This document shows, one piece after another, positions 57,527 through 64,000 of a stretch of 64,000 bases of DNA (positions are counted from its first letter, which is position 1; each line of letters begins with the position of its first letter). The notes beneath the pieces were generated by a model, which searched no databases, was not told where the DNA came from, and saw only the letters and a program-made list of their open reading frames with translations. The translations under genes were made by a program, and so were the position numbers. The DNA comes from Bacillus spongiae (GTDB lineage: Bacteria > Bacillota > Bacilli > Bacillales > Bacillaceae_K): assembly GCF_037120725.1 (NCBI RefSeq), contig NZ_JBBAXC010000001.1:310001-374000 (forward strand). The letters are read 5' to 3'.

Positions 57527-58456
57527 TTAGGAAATTTTGTTGGAATGCAGAAATAAAATAAATGACTGAAATGGCTTAATAAAAGGCAGTACAATAAGAG
57601 AAGTCACAACATTAAAGAGGACACTTGCATGAGCGAGCTGAATAGCAGGATCCGAGCTTAATTGTTGACTTATACTACCGAGATAAGACGTAAATGGTAG
57701 GCAAGCACCTACGCTAATAATATTTAGCCAAACATGAACCCAAGCCGTTAATCTTGCATCCTCTCCGCTTCCGATACTTGCAATCATACCGGTAATACAC
57801 GTGCCAATATTTGCTCCAAGCATAATCAAAATACCTTCATTAATTCCGATATTTTGAGTTGAAAGTAAGCTCATTGCTAACACAGTAGTGGCTGTACTTG
57901 ATTGAACGATACTAGAGAAAATAATGCCGATAAATAAAGCTAATAATGGATAAAGCTTCATGGAATTAATCATAGACAAAAACCATTTACTATTGCTTAA
58001 GCTTGCAGAAAGAGATTCAAACCCTGTCATTGATAACAGAATAATTGCTAAACCTATGCAAATAATCCCGCTACTTATTAAATTTTTTTCCTTAAATAAT
58101 GTAAGGCATATGCCGATAATAAGTAAAGGAACACTCAGTTGTTTAACTGAGAAGGACAGAAATTCTAAAGTTAAAGTCGTTCCAATATTTGTACCAAGAA
58201 TGATGCCGATGGATTGGTAAAAAGAAAGGATACCTGTTGACACAAAACCAATTGTCATAACAGTTACAATTGAACTGCTTTGTAATAATCCCGTACAAAT
58301 CGTACCTGTTATAAGCCCTCTGACCGATGTTTTTGTGTAGTGTTGAAGCCAGTGGTTCATTGAATCCCCAGCGATTCTAAATAACCCTTCTCTTAAAATA
58401 ATCATGCCAACTATAAAGGAACCTACTAATAAAATTAATGAACCTAAGGTCACCAT
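57527..58456 (-). CDS. yqeW: Na/Pi-cotransporter II-related membrane protein (YqeW)
   Basis: 309 residues, eight or more TM segments in two inverted halves. Each half carries a QSSS motif: GLLQSSSIVTVMTIGFV and IVQSSTATTVLAMSLL, plus LGTNIGTTLTLEF and LGANIGTCITG. This is the NptA/PNaS family, so sodium-coupled phosphate transport is the likely role. ATG 58456 follows AGGGGGA on the minus strand; an in-frame start at 58489 lacks a site. It is convergent with deoC and divergent from rpsU. Confidence 0.88.
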   Translation of the reverse strand: MVTLGSLILLVGSFIVGMIILREGLFRIAGDSMNHWLQHYTKTSVRGLITGTICTGLLQSSSIVTVMTIGFVSTGILSFYQSIGIILGTNIGTTLTLEFLSFSVKQLSVPLLIIGICLTLFKEKNLISSGIICIGLAIILLSMTGFESLSASLSNSKWFLSMINSMKLYPLLALFIGIIFSSIVQSSTATTVLAMSLLSTQNIGINEGILIMLGANIGTCITGMIASIGSGEDARLTAWVHVWLNIISVGACLPFTSYLGSISQQLSSDPAIQLAHASVLFNVVTSLIVLPFIKPFQSFILFLHSNKIS

Positions 58457-58535
58457 CAAATTCCCCCTTTTCCAAATATATATGGACAAATTGTAGGATA
58501 GATGTGGAGTGTTAGGGAAGAATTATGAATAGCTG

Positions 58536-58564
58536 TTGACCTCAACCCATGCTTATATTATAAT
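58536..58564 (+). promoter_or_regulatory. Sigma-A promoter of rpsU-yqeY
   Basis: TTGACC (58536-58541), 17-bp spacer, TATAAT (58559-58564). It is near-consensus and about 70 nt ahead of rpsU. Confidence 0.85.
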
Positions 58565-58632
58565 GACAAAGTACATGGGATTTTTTCATGTTGAACATGT
58601 AGCGTAGTGTGTTCGGAGGGAGGGAAAGAGAG

Positions 58633-58806
58633 ATGTCAAAAACAGTTGTTCGTAAAAACGAATCGCTTGAAGATGCTCTTCGTCGCTTCAAACGTTCTGT
58701 ATCAAAAACTGGAACTTTGCAAGAGTATAGAAAGCGCGAATTCTATGAAAAGCCTAGCGTAAAGCGTAAAAAGAAGTCTGAAGCTGCTAGAAAACGTAAG
58801 TTTTAA
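58633..58806 (+). CDS. rpsU: 30S ribosomal protein S21
   Basis: 57 residues, very basic: [20 protein letters not shown] at the start and [14 protein letters not shown] at the end. It is a late-binding 30S protein near the mRNA platform. ATG 58633 follows GGAGGGAGGG; an upstream in-frame start at 58609 precedes that site. It is cotranscribed with yqeY, 17 nt downstream. Confidence 0.97.
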   Translation: MSKTVVRKNESLEDALRRFKRSVSKTGTLQEYRKREFYEKPSVKRKKKSEAARKRKF

Positions 58807-58823
58807 TTAGAGAGGGTGTATCG

Positions 58824-59270
58824 ATGAGTCTTCTCGAGCGTTTAAATCAAGATATGAAGCAAGCGATGAGAAACAAAGAAAAAGAAAAGCTTTCCGTAAT
58901 CAGGATGCTTAAATCATCATTACAAAATGAAGCGATTAAGCTCGGGAATCCGGAGCTTACTGAAGACGAAGAGTTGACAGTCCTTTCTCGTGAAGTAAAG
59001 CAACGCAAAGACTCCCTCCATGAATTCGAGAAAGCCAATCGCGGCGATCTTGTGGAAAAAATTCAATCTGAATTAGCTTACGTAGAAATATATATGCCTA
59101 AGCAGCTTTCAGAAGAAGAGGTAGAAGTCATTGTTAAAGAAACAGTGATGGAAGTAAATGCTTCTTCAAAGGCTGAAATGGGAAAAGTGATGGGAGCTAT
59201 CATGCCTAAAGTCAAAGGTAAGGCTGATGGAAATCTTGTCCAAAAAGTAGTTCAGAAGTTTTTATCCTGA
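58824..59270 (+). CDS. yqeY: YqeY (GatB/YqeY domain) protein
   Basis: 148 residues, helical: [39 protein letters not shown], and the C-terminal YIPKQL-like motif ([17 protein letters not shown]) with [17 protein letters not shown]. It resembles the tail domain of GatB and may interact with tRNA or tRNA-amidation enzymes; the role is undefined. GAGAGGG precedes ATG 58824. A terminator follows. Confidence 0.93.
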   Translation: MSLLERLNQDMKQAMRNKEKEKLSVIRMLKSSLQNEAIKLGNPELTEDEELTVLSREVKQRKDSLHEFEKANRGDLVEKIQSELAYVEIYMPKQLSEEEVEVIVKETVMEVNASSKAEMGKVMGAIMPKVKGKADGNLVQKVVQKFLS

Positions 59271-59313
59271 AAAAAGACTGAGTAACAGCAAAACTGTTTC
59301 TCAGTCTTTTTTT
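59271..59313 (+). terminator. Terminator after yqeY
   Basis: AAAAAGACTGAG and AACAG pair with CTGTT and CTCAGTCTTTTTTT around a CAAAA loop. Confidence 0.92.
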
Positions 59314-59495
59314 CATTTTGTTCTTACAGTAAATATTTTATCTATAGTCCAAACATGATTGTTGATGAAGTGTCCCTGCTATCGATATAATATAAGGGGG
59401 ACTATATTTTATAATTACATAATTCAAGTTTTTGAAACTAGGCGATGATTCATTCGTATAGGTATAATGAATCAAGAGAGAGGAGGAAATCAGAT

Positions 59496-60818
59496 ATGAA
59501 AAAAATAGTGCCAATTCTTTTACTATTAATGTCGATTGGCTTAATGGTCCCTGCTGCTTTATCTGCTCAGAATGAAAAAGTCGCTGTTGTTCCCCTTCAT
59601 AATGAAGTTGAGAAAGGGTTGGCTCAGTTTCTAAAAAGAGCGGTTAATGAAGCAGAGGAAGCTGGGGCAGAGACGATCATTTTTGATATTGATACACCTG
59701 GGGGGCTTGTAGATGCAGCAGGTGATATCTCACAAATGTTACAAGACGTGAAGATGAAGAAAGTAGCTTTTGTCAATGATGAAGCCATATCAGCTGGAGC
59801 ATTTCTCGCGTTGAATGCTGATGAAATATACATGGTACCTTCAGCACGAATGGGAGCTGCTGCAATTATTGACCAAGAAGGAAATACAGCTGGTAAGAAG
59901 GCTGAGAGTTACTGGTTGACAACAATGGAGACGGCAGCTGAGAATAGTGATAGAGACCCAATCTACGCACTGGCAATGGCCGATGAAGACATTGATTTAC
60001 CTGATTTGAACGCCCCTAAGGGTAAATTGCTAACGTTAAATGCACAAAGTGCACTAGAGGTTGGCTATTCGAACGGGACAGTAAAGAATCTAGACGAGTT
60101 ATTAACGGCTATTGGATTAGAAGATGCTGAACTTATATCTATTGAGGAATCCTTCGCTGAAAAATTAGCTCGTTTTATTACAAATCCCATCGTTGTTCCG
60201 ATTTTATTGTCGATTGCAAGTTTAGGGTTTATAGTAGAACTGTATTCTCCTGGCATAGGAATACCTGGTGCAATGGGATTAACTGCTTTGCTGCTGTTTT
60301 TCTACGGACATCTTGTTGCAGGATTAGCGGGATTTGAATCGCTTATTTTGTTTGTTATAGGTGTCATTTTAATCATTGTAGAATTCTTTATACCGGGTGG
60401 TATTGCTGCAATCTTAGGTGTTGCTGCCATCATTGGAAGTATTATAATGGCAGGGGGAAATGTCGTATATATGGGGATTTCTTTACTTATTGCTTTATTT
60501 GTAGCTATTATAGCAATGGTAGTATTCGTAAAAGTATTTGGGAAAAAAATGAATCTATTTAATAAAATCATTTTAAAAGATTCAACAAGTACAGAAGGTG
60601 GATATGTAACGAATCTCACCCGTCATGAACTCATTGGTTTAGTTGGTATAACAACGACTCCGCTAAGACCAGCTGGGACGATGATGATTGATGATGAACG
60701 AATCGATGTTGTTTCTGAAGGTAGCTTTATTGCACAAAATGTTGAAGTAAAGGTCATAAAAACAGAAGGTGCAAGAATCATTGTTAGAGAACTTGTAAAA
60801 GATGAAGGAGGAAATTAG
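59496..60818 (+). CDS. yqeZ: NfeD long-form membrane protease-like protein (YqeZ)
   Basis: 440 residues. A signal peptide (about 1-22, ending ALSAQ) is followed by a ClpP/SppA-like domain with the serine in [15 protein letters not shown] (S99) and lysines at 134-135. A central block of four or five TM helices (about 225-355) precedes the C-terminal NfeD OB-fold domain ([19 protein letters not shown]). It is the usual partner of a flotillin. ATG 59496 follows AGGAGG; an in-frame extension upstream is rejected. It is 2 nt before floA. Confidence 0.92.
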   Translation: MKKIVPILLLLMSIGLMVPAALSAQNEKVAVVPLHNEVEKGLAQFLKRAVNEAEEAGAETIIFDIDTPGGLVDAAGDISQMLQDVKMKKVAFVNDEAISAGAFLALNADEIYMVPSARMGAAAIIDQEGNTAGKKAESYWLTTMETAAENSDRDPIYALAMADEDIDLPDLNAPKGKLLTLNAQSALEVGYSNGTVKNLDELLTAIGLEDAELISIEESFAEKLARFITNPIVVPILLSIASLGFIVELYSPGIGIPGAMGLTALLLFFYGHLVAGLAGFESLILFVIGVILIIVEFFIPGGIAAILGVAAIIGSIIMAGGNVVYMGISLLIALFVAIIAMVVFVKVFGKKMNLFNKIILKDSTSTEGGYVTNLTRHELIGLVGITTTPLRPAGTMMIDDERIDVVSEGSFIAQNVEVKVIKTEGARIIVRELVKDEGGN

Positions 60819-60820
60819 TT

Positions 60821-61825
60821 ATGCCGTTAACACCCGAAACAATTTTTATTTTATTAGCTGTTGTCATTGGTGTAATTTTATTAGCTGTATTATTTACTTT
60901 TGTACCCGTTATGCTGTGGATTTCAGCATTAGCAGCTGGAGTGAGAATATCAATCTTTACGCTAATTGGGATGAGACTACGTCGAGTAATACCAAGTCGA
61001 GTCATTAATCCATTGATTAAGGCTTCCAAAGCAGGACTTAATGTTACAATCAATCAACTTGAAAGTCATTATTTGGCTGGAGGAAATGTTGATAGGGTTG
61101 TAAACGCTTTAATTGCTGCTCATCGTGCTAACATTGAATTAACGTTTGAACGTACAGCAGCCATTGATTTAGCTGGTCGTGATGTACTAGAAGCTGTACA
61201 AATGAGCGTTAATCCAAGCGTAATCGAAACTCCATTTATTGCAGGGGTAGCAATGGATGGAATTGAAGTGAAAGCAAAAGCAAGAATTACGGTCCGTGCC
61301 AATATTGATCGACTTGTTGGTGGTGCGGGAGAAGAAACAGTTATTGCCCGTGTAGGTGAAGGAATTGTTTCTACGATTGGTTCTTCTGACAATCATAAAA
61401 AAGTATTAGAAAACCCTGACTTAATCTCTCAAACTGTTTTAACGAAAGGTCTAGATGCAGGGACAGCCTTTGAAATTTTATCCATTGATATTGCTGATGT
61501 AGATATCGGTAAAAATATTGGGGCGGAACTTCAGACGGAGCAAGCAGAAGCAGATAAAAATATTGCGCAAGCGAAAGCCGAAGAAAGACGAGCGATGGCT
61601 GTAGCAAATGAACAGGAAATGAAAGCACGCGTTGAAGAAATGAGAGCGAAGGTTGTGGAAGCAGAAGCCGAAGTACCACTTGCAATGGCAGAAGCGCTTC
61701 GTTCAGGAAATATGGGTGTAATGGATTATATGAACCTTCGCAATATTGATGCAGATACTGAAATGAGAGATTCAATCGGTAAGATGACAGGTGAAGACAA
61801 AGATCAGGATATAGATAAAGAATAA
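60821..61825 (+). CDS. floA: Flotillin-like protein FloA
   Basis: 334 residues. A hydrophobic hairpin at about 8-45 ([20 protein letters not shown]) anchors it to the membrane. An SPFH-type domain follows ([30 protein letters not shown]), then an Ala/Glu-rich coiled coil at about 235-300 ([19 protein letters not shown]). It organises functional membrane microdomains. It is coupled to yqeZ (nfeD) by a 2-nt gap. GGAGG precedes ATG 60821. Confidence 0.95.
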   Translation: MPLTPETIFILLAVVIGVILLAVLFTFVPVMLWISALAAGVRISIFTLIGMRLRRVIPSRVINPLIKASKAGLNVTINQLESHYLAGGNVDRVVNALIAAHRANIELTFERTAAIDLAGRDVLEAVQMSVNPSVIETPFIAGVAMDGIEVKAKARITVRANIDRLVGGAGEETVIARVGEGIVSTIGSSDNHKKVLENPDLISQTVLTKGLDAGTAFEILSIDIADVDIGKNIGAELQTEQAEADKNIAQAKAEERRAMAVANEQEMKARVEEMRAKVVEAEAEVPLAMAEALRSGNMGVMDYMNLRNIDADTEMRDSIGKMTGEDKDQDIDKE

Positions 61826-61866
61826 GTGTATAAGTAAGACGATAATGAGTAGGAAGGAGGGGGACA

Positions 61867-62268
61867 ATGGAAGCCATTATAATCGCTGTGATACTGTATA
61901 TTTTAGGTAAAGTGTTTACTAGGCCGCAGGTAGAGGATCATCCCCCTGCCTCGCCTTCAGGACATCCACCTAAGCAAATGAACCAGCCGTTAGAAGATGC
62001 TACAGAACCAGTACGAGAAAAGCGACAGGGGTTAGAAAATCAACAAAAAAAGCGGCTTGAAAGTAAATTAGATGTAGCACGTCAGCTAACAGATGTTGCT
62101 GAGAAAAGACAACGTATTACAAAACAAGTAGAAACAGTGAAGAAACAAAAAAATAAAAAAAATGAAAAGAAACTATCTGTTCGTAAAAACGACCTTGTGA
62201 ATGGAATTATCTTGTCGGAAGTACTTGGTCCACCAAGAGCAAAGCGAAAAAGAATTCGAAAATTTTAA
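61867..62268 (+). CDS. yqfB: Membrane-anchored basic coiled-coil protein (yqfB position)
   Basis: 133 residues: a short N-terminal hydrophobic segment (EAIIIAVILYILGKVF), a Pro-rich patch (HPPASPSGHPP), then a long Lys/Arg/Gln/Glu helix, ending in NGIILSEVLGPPRAKRKRIR. The symbol is given by position between floA and yqfC; I do not recognise the sequence itself. The C-terminal LGPPRAKRK motif looks conserved-like. AGGAAGGAGGGGG precedes ATG 61867. The function is unknown; context suggests the NfeD-flotillin system. Confidence 0.6.
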   Translation: MEAIIIAVILYILGKVFTRPQVEDHPPASPSGHPPKQMNQPLEDATEPVREKRQGLENQQKKRLESKLDVARQLTDVAEKRQRITKQVETVKKQKNKKNEKKLSVRKNDLVNGIILSEVLGPPRAKRKRIRKF

Positions 62269-62271
62269 GTG

Positions 62272-62298
62272 ATGAATCCTCTTATAATCTCATAAATA
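62272..62298 (+). promoter_or_regulatory. Possible sigma-E promoter of yqfC-yqfD
   Basis: CATAAATA (62291-62298) resembles the sigma-E -10 and ATGAATC (62272-62278), about 12-13 bp upstream, a degenerate -35. yqfCD is mother-cell expressed in B. subtilis, which motivated the search. Confidence 0.4.
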
Positions 62299-62323
62299 TG
62301 AGATGAAAGGGGGTTCTTTTTTT

Positions 62324-62611
62324 ATGGCTAAAAAATTGATGCAACGATGGCGTCAATGGTTAACTAAGCACATGGACCTTCCAGAGGATGTCATGATGGA
62401 CTTACCTAGAATAACCATGGTCGGACAGCTTCATATTTATATTGAAAATCATAATGGATTATTGTCCTTTACAGATAAAGAGGTTCGTTTGCTACTGAAA
62501 CAAGGTCAATTATTAATAAAAGGGAAGAAATTAGTCATTAAAACAATTTTACCAGAAGAAATATTATTAGAAGGAAAAATTCAACAAGTATTGTATCTTG
62601 AAGAATCATAA
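62324..62611 (+). CDS. yqfC: Sporulation protein YqfC
   Basis: 95 residues: KLMQRWRQWLTKHMDLPEDV, MMDLPRITMVGQLHIYIENH, then RLLLKQGQLLIKGKKLVI and EEILLEGKIQQV. It matches the YqfC family of small sporulation proteins. AAAGGGGG is 9 nt before ATG 62324; an earlier in-frame start at 62303 lies before that site. It is followed after 9 nt by yqfD. Confidence 0.9.
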   Translation: MAKKLMQRWRQWLTKHMDLPEDVMMDLPRITMVGQLHIYIENHNGLLSFTDKEVRLLLKQGQLLIKGKKLVIKTILPEEILLEGKIQQVLYLEES

Positions 62612-62620
62612 GGGGGAAAC

Positions 62621-63817
62621 ATGTTGAAAAACCAATGGATGACATTTATGACTGGTAAAATAATTGTGAAAGTAACAGGTAAGGGGATTGAACGCTTAAT
62701 AAATATCCTTATTAGAAGAGAAATATCAATATGGAATGTGAAGCGGGTTGGAACAGAAGCAGTCATTTTTACCTTTGCTCTTCAAGATTTGCATAGGTTC
62801 AGGCATGCTGTGCGTAAAAGTGAGTGTAAAGTTACCTTCCTTTTTGGACGCGGCATTCCTTTTATGTGGAAACGAACGAAGAAAAATAGTGGTTTTATGA
62901 TAGGTGCCGGTTTATTTATTTTTACGATTATGCTGTTATCGAATATGGTATGGGACATAGAAGTGAATGGTGCTAGCCCTGAAACAGAGCATACACTAAA
63001 AAAAGCATTAACAGAAATGGGAATTAGGGCAGGGTCGTTTCAATTTTTGATACCTGACGCTGAATATATACAGGAAGAATTAACGATGAAAATGGACAAT
63101 ATAACATGGGTAGGCGTGGAGCTGAAAGGGACAACCTTTCATTTCCAGGTCGTTGAAAAAACGGCACCTGATGAAAAAGAAATGGCAGGACCTCAACATT
63201 TAGTAGCGACGAAAGCCGCCGTTGTTTCGAAGATATTCGTAGAGGAAGGCAAGGCAGAAGTGAAAGTTCACGAATATGTAAAAAAAGGACAAATTCTCGT
63301 CTCGGGATTAATAGGAAAAGAAGAACAACTTAAAGCCATTTCAGCTAAAGGTGAAATATTAGGAGAGACGTGGTATACGAGTACTGTTACGGTTCCTCTT
63401 GAAACAGAGTTTGATGTGTTAACGGGTGAGGAGAAAAAAAACTATTCCATTCAATTGGGTGACATATCAATCCCTATTTGGGGATTCAGCAAACCGGAAT
63501 ATTCCAACTATCAGGAAGAAGAAACAAGCAAGCATATCAAATTTTTAAAATGGCAGCTTCCGATAGCAGTTGATTCTAGGAGCTATAAAGAAAGTGAAGC
63601 AATTACAAGAATTTATACAAAAAAAGATGCAACCAAAGCGGCTCTTGAGTTAGCGAGAGAAGATCTACTATCCACTCTACCTCAGGATGTAAAGATATTA
63701 AATGAAAAAGTTTTGCATGCAAAAGAGGAGAATGGTAAAGTAAAGGTAAATATTCATTTTAAAGTACTTGAAAATATTGCAATCGGACAACCAATCATTC
63801 AAGGAGAGTTAGAATGA
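62621..63817 (+). CDS. yqfD: Sporulation protein YqfD
   Basis: 398 residues. KIIVKVTGKGIERLINILIR at the N-terminus, one TM helix at about 92-112 (FMIGAGLFIFTIMLLSNMVW), then a large extracytoplasmic domain with a POTRA-like start (IEVNGASPETEHTLKKALTE). It ends KVNIHFKVLENIAIGQP. Its role is in mother-cell stage IV by family knowledge; the biochemical function is unclear. AAGGGGG precedes ATG 62621. Its stop overlaps the phoH start (ATGA). Confidence 0.92.
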   Translation: MLKNQWMTFMTGKIIVKVTGKGIERLINILIRREISIWNVKRVGTEAVIFTFALQDLHRFRHAVRKSECKVTFLFGRGIPFMWKRTKKNSGFMIGAGLFIFTIMLLSNMVWDIEVNGASPETEHTLKKALTEMGIRAGSFQFLIPDAEYIQEELTMKMDNITWVGVELKGTTFHFQVVEKTAPDEKEMAGPQHLVATKAAVVSKIFVEEGKAEVKVHEYVKKGQILVSGLIGKEEQLKAISAKGEILGETWYTSTVTVPLETEFDVLTGEEKKNYSIQLGDISIPIWGFSKPEYSNYQEEETSKHIKFLKWQLPIAVDSRSYKESEAITRIYTKKDATKAALELAREDLLSTLPQDVKILNEKVLHAKEENGKVKVNIHFKVLENIAIGQPIIQGELE

Positions 63818-64000
63818 CAGAAATGGTAAAAACAATCAATGTAACATTAACAAACCCAAGTGAGGCTTCTGCCCTTTTTGGAGCAGGAGATTCACATTTG
63901 AAAATTATTGAAGAGCAGCTTAACGTTACAATCATCTCACGAGGTGGTGATATCTTTGTATCAGGAGCAGATGAGGATGTTCAGGATACAAATAAGGTAT
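63814..64000 (+). CDS. phoH: PhoH-family protein, N-terminal fragment
   Basis: 62 codons before the right edge: TEMVKTINVTLTNPSEASAL, FGAGDSHLKIIEEQL, ISRGGDIFVSG. This is the KH-like N-terminus of PhoH-like (YqfE/PhoH) proteins; the P-loop ATPase part lies outside the window. AAGGAG precedes ATG 63814, which overlaps the yqfD stop by 4 nt. yqfD-phoH adjacency is conserved in Bacillus. Confidence 0.88.
   Translation, partial: MTEMVKTINVTLTNPSEASALFGAGDSHLKIIEEQLNVTIISRGGDIFVSGADEDVQDTNKV

Noticed and set aside
61371-61877. 168-codon open frame antisense to floA
   Set aside because: Low-complexity Leu/Ser/Gln translation that mirrors the Ala/Glu coiled-coil codons of FloA. It has no ribosome-binding site and no recognisable motif.

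Overview
The window is a contiguous piece of chromosome from a low-GC, endospore-forming member of the Bacillaceae. The evidence is the gene content (pro-sigma-K, GPR, SpoIIP, YqfC/YqfD, Sda, YqxA), Bacillus-type Shine-Dalgarno sequences with frequent GTG/TTG starts, an alaS T-box leader, a CIRCE operator at hrcA, and gene order that follows the Bacillus subtilis rarA/cymR to phoH interval. I found no rRNA, tRNA, phage, transposase, IS element or CRISPR array. Most of the window is conserved housekeeping sequence.

Layout. (1) 1-8 kb: rarA (partial, minus), then cymR, the cysteine desulfurase yrvO and the tRNA thiouridylase mnmA, a TPR protein, recD2, two tiny proteins and an AI-2E-type exporter. 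(2) 8-14 kb: T-box controlled alaS, yrzL-ruvX-yrzB, an unassigned P-loop kinase-like protein and mltG. (3) 14-18.5 kb: a tRNA wobble-uridine hydroxylation/methoxylation module (trmR-trhP1-trhP2) with udk and greA. (4) 18.7-25.7 kb: pbpI and yrrS, then the methionine-to-cysteine recycling operon yrrT-mtnN-mccA-mccB with yrhC. (5) 25.7-27.2 kb: a gene-poor-looking accessory stretch that is full of micro-genes. It holds a good sigma-A promoter, a 25-codon leader ORF, two tandem terminators, four tandem YrzI-family peptides (two from a nearly perfect 151-bp duplication) and three more small ORFs with strong ribosome-binding sites. (6) 27-30.4 kb: uninterrupted sigK, a Dps-like protein, a Tyr/Pro/Cys-rich single-TM peptide, divergent pssA and psd, and sda behind a cluster of DnaA boxes. 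(7) 30.8-35.8 kb: the yqeG-yqeH-aroE-yqeI-nadD-yqeK-rsfS-yqeM operon. (8) 35.9-42 kb: the late competence locus (comER divergent from comEA-comEB-comEC), yqzM, holA and rpsT. (9) 42-45 kb: gpr, spoIIP, yqxA. (10) 45-56.6 kb: lepA, hemW, the CIRCE-controlled hrcA-grpE-dnaK group, then dnaJ-prmA-rsmE-mtaB behind its own terminator/promoter junction. (11) 56.7-64 kb: deoC, yqeW (minus), rpsU-yqeY, nfeD-floA-yqfB, yqfC-yqfD and the start of phoH.

What deserves attention is region 5 (tandem small peptides behind an attenuator-like leader) and the sda upstream region. There, perfect DnaA boxes, a LexA-like palindrome, a 10-bp inverted repeat and a Spo0A-box match lie within about 140 bp. Other observations are a terminator plus new promoter that split dnaJ from dnaK, and a cysteine-rich/cysteine-poor asymmetry between the two U32 tRNA-hydroxylation proteins. 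Gene names rest on recognition of family sequences and gene order, not on a database search.
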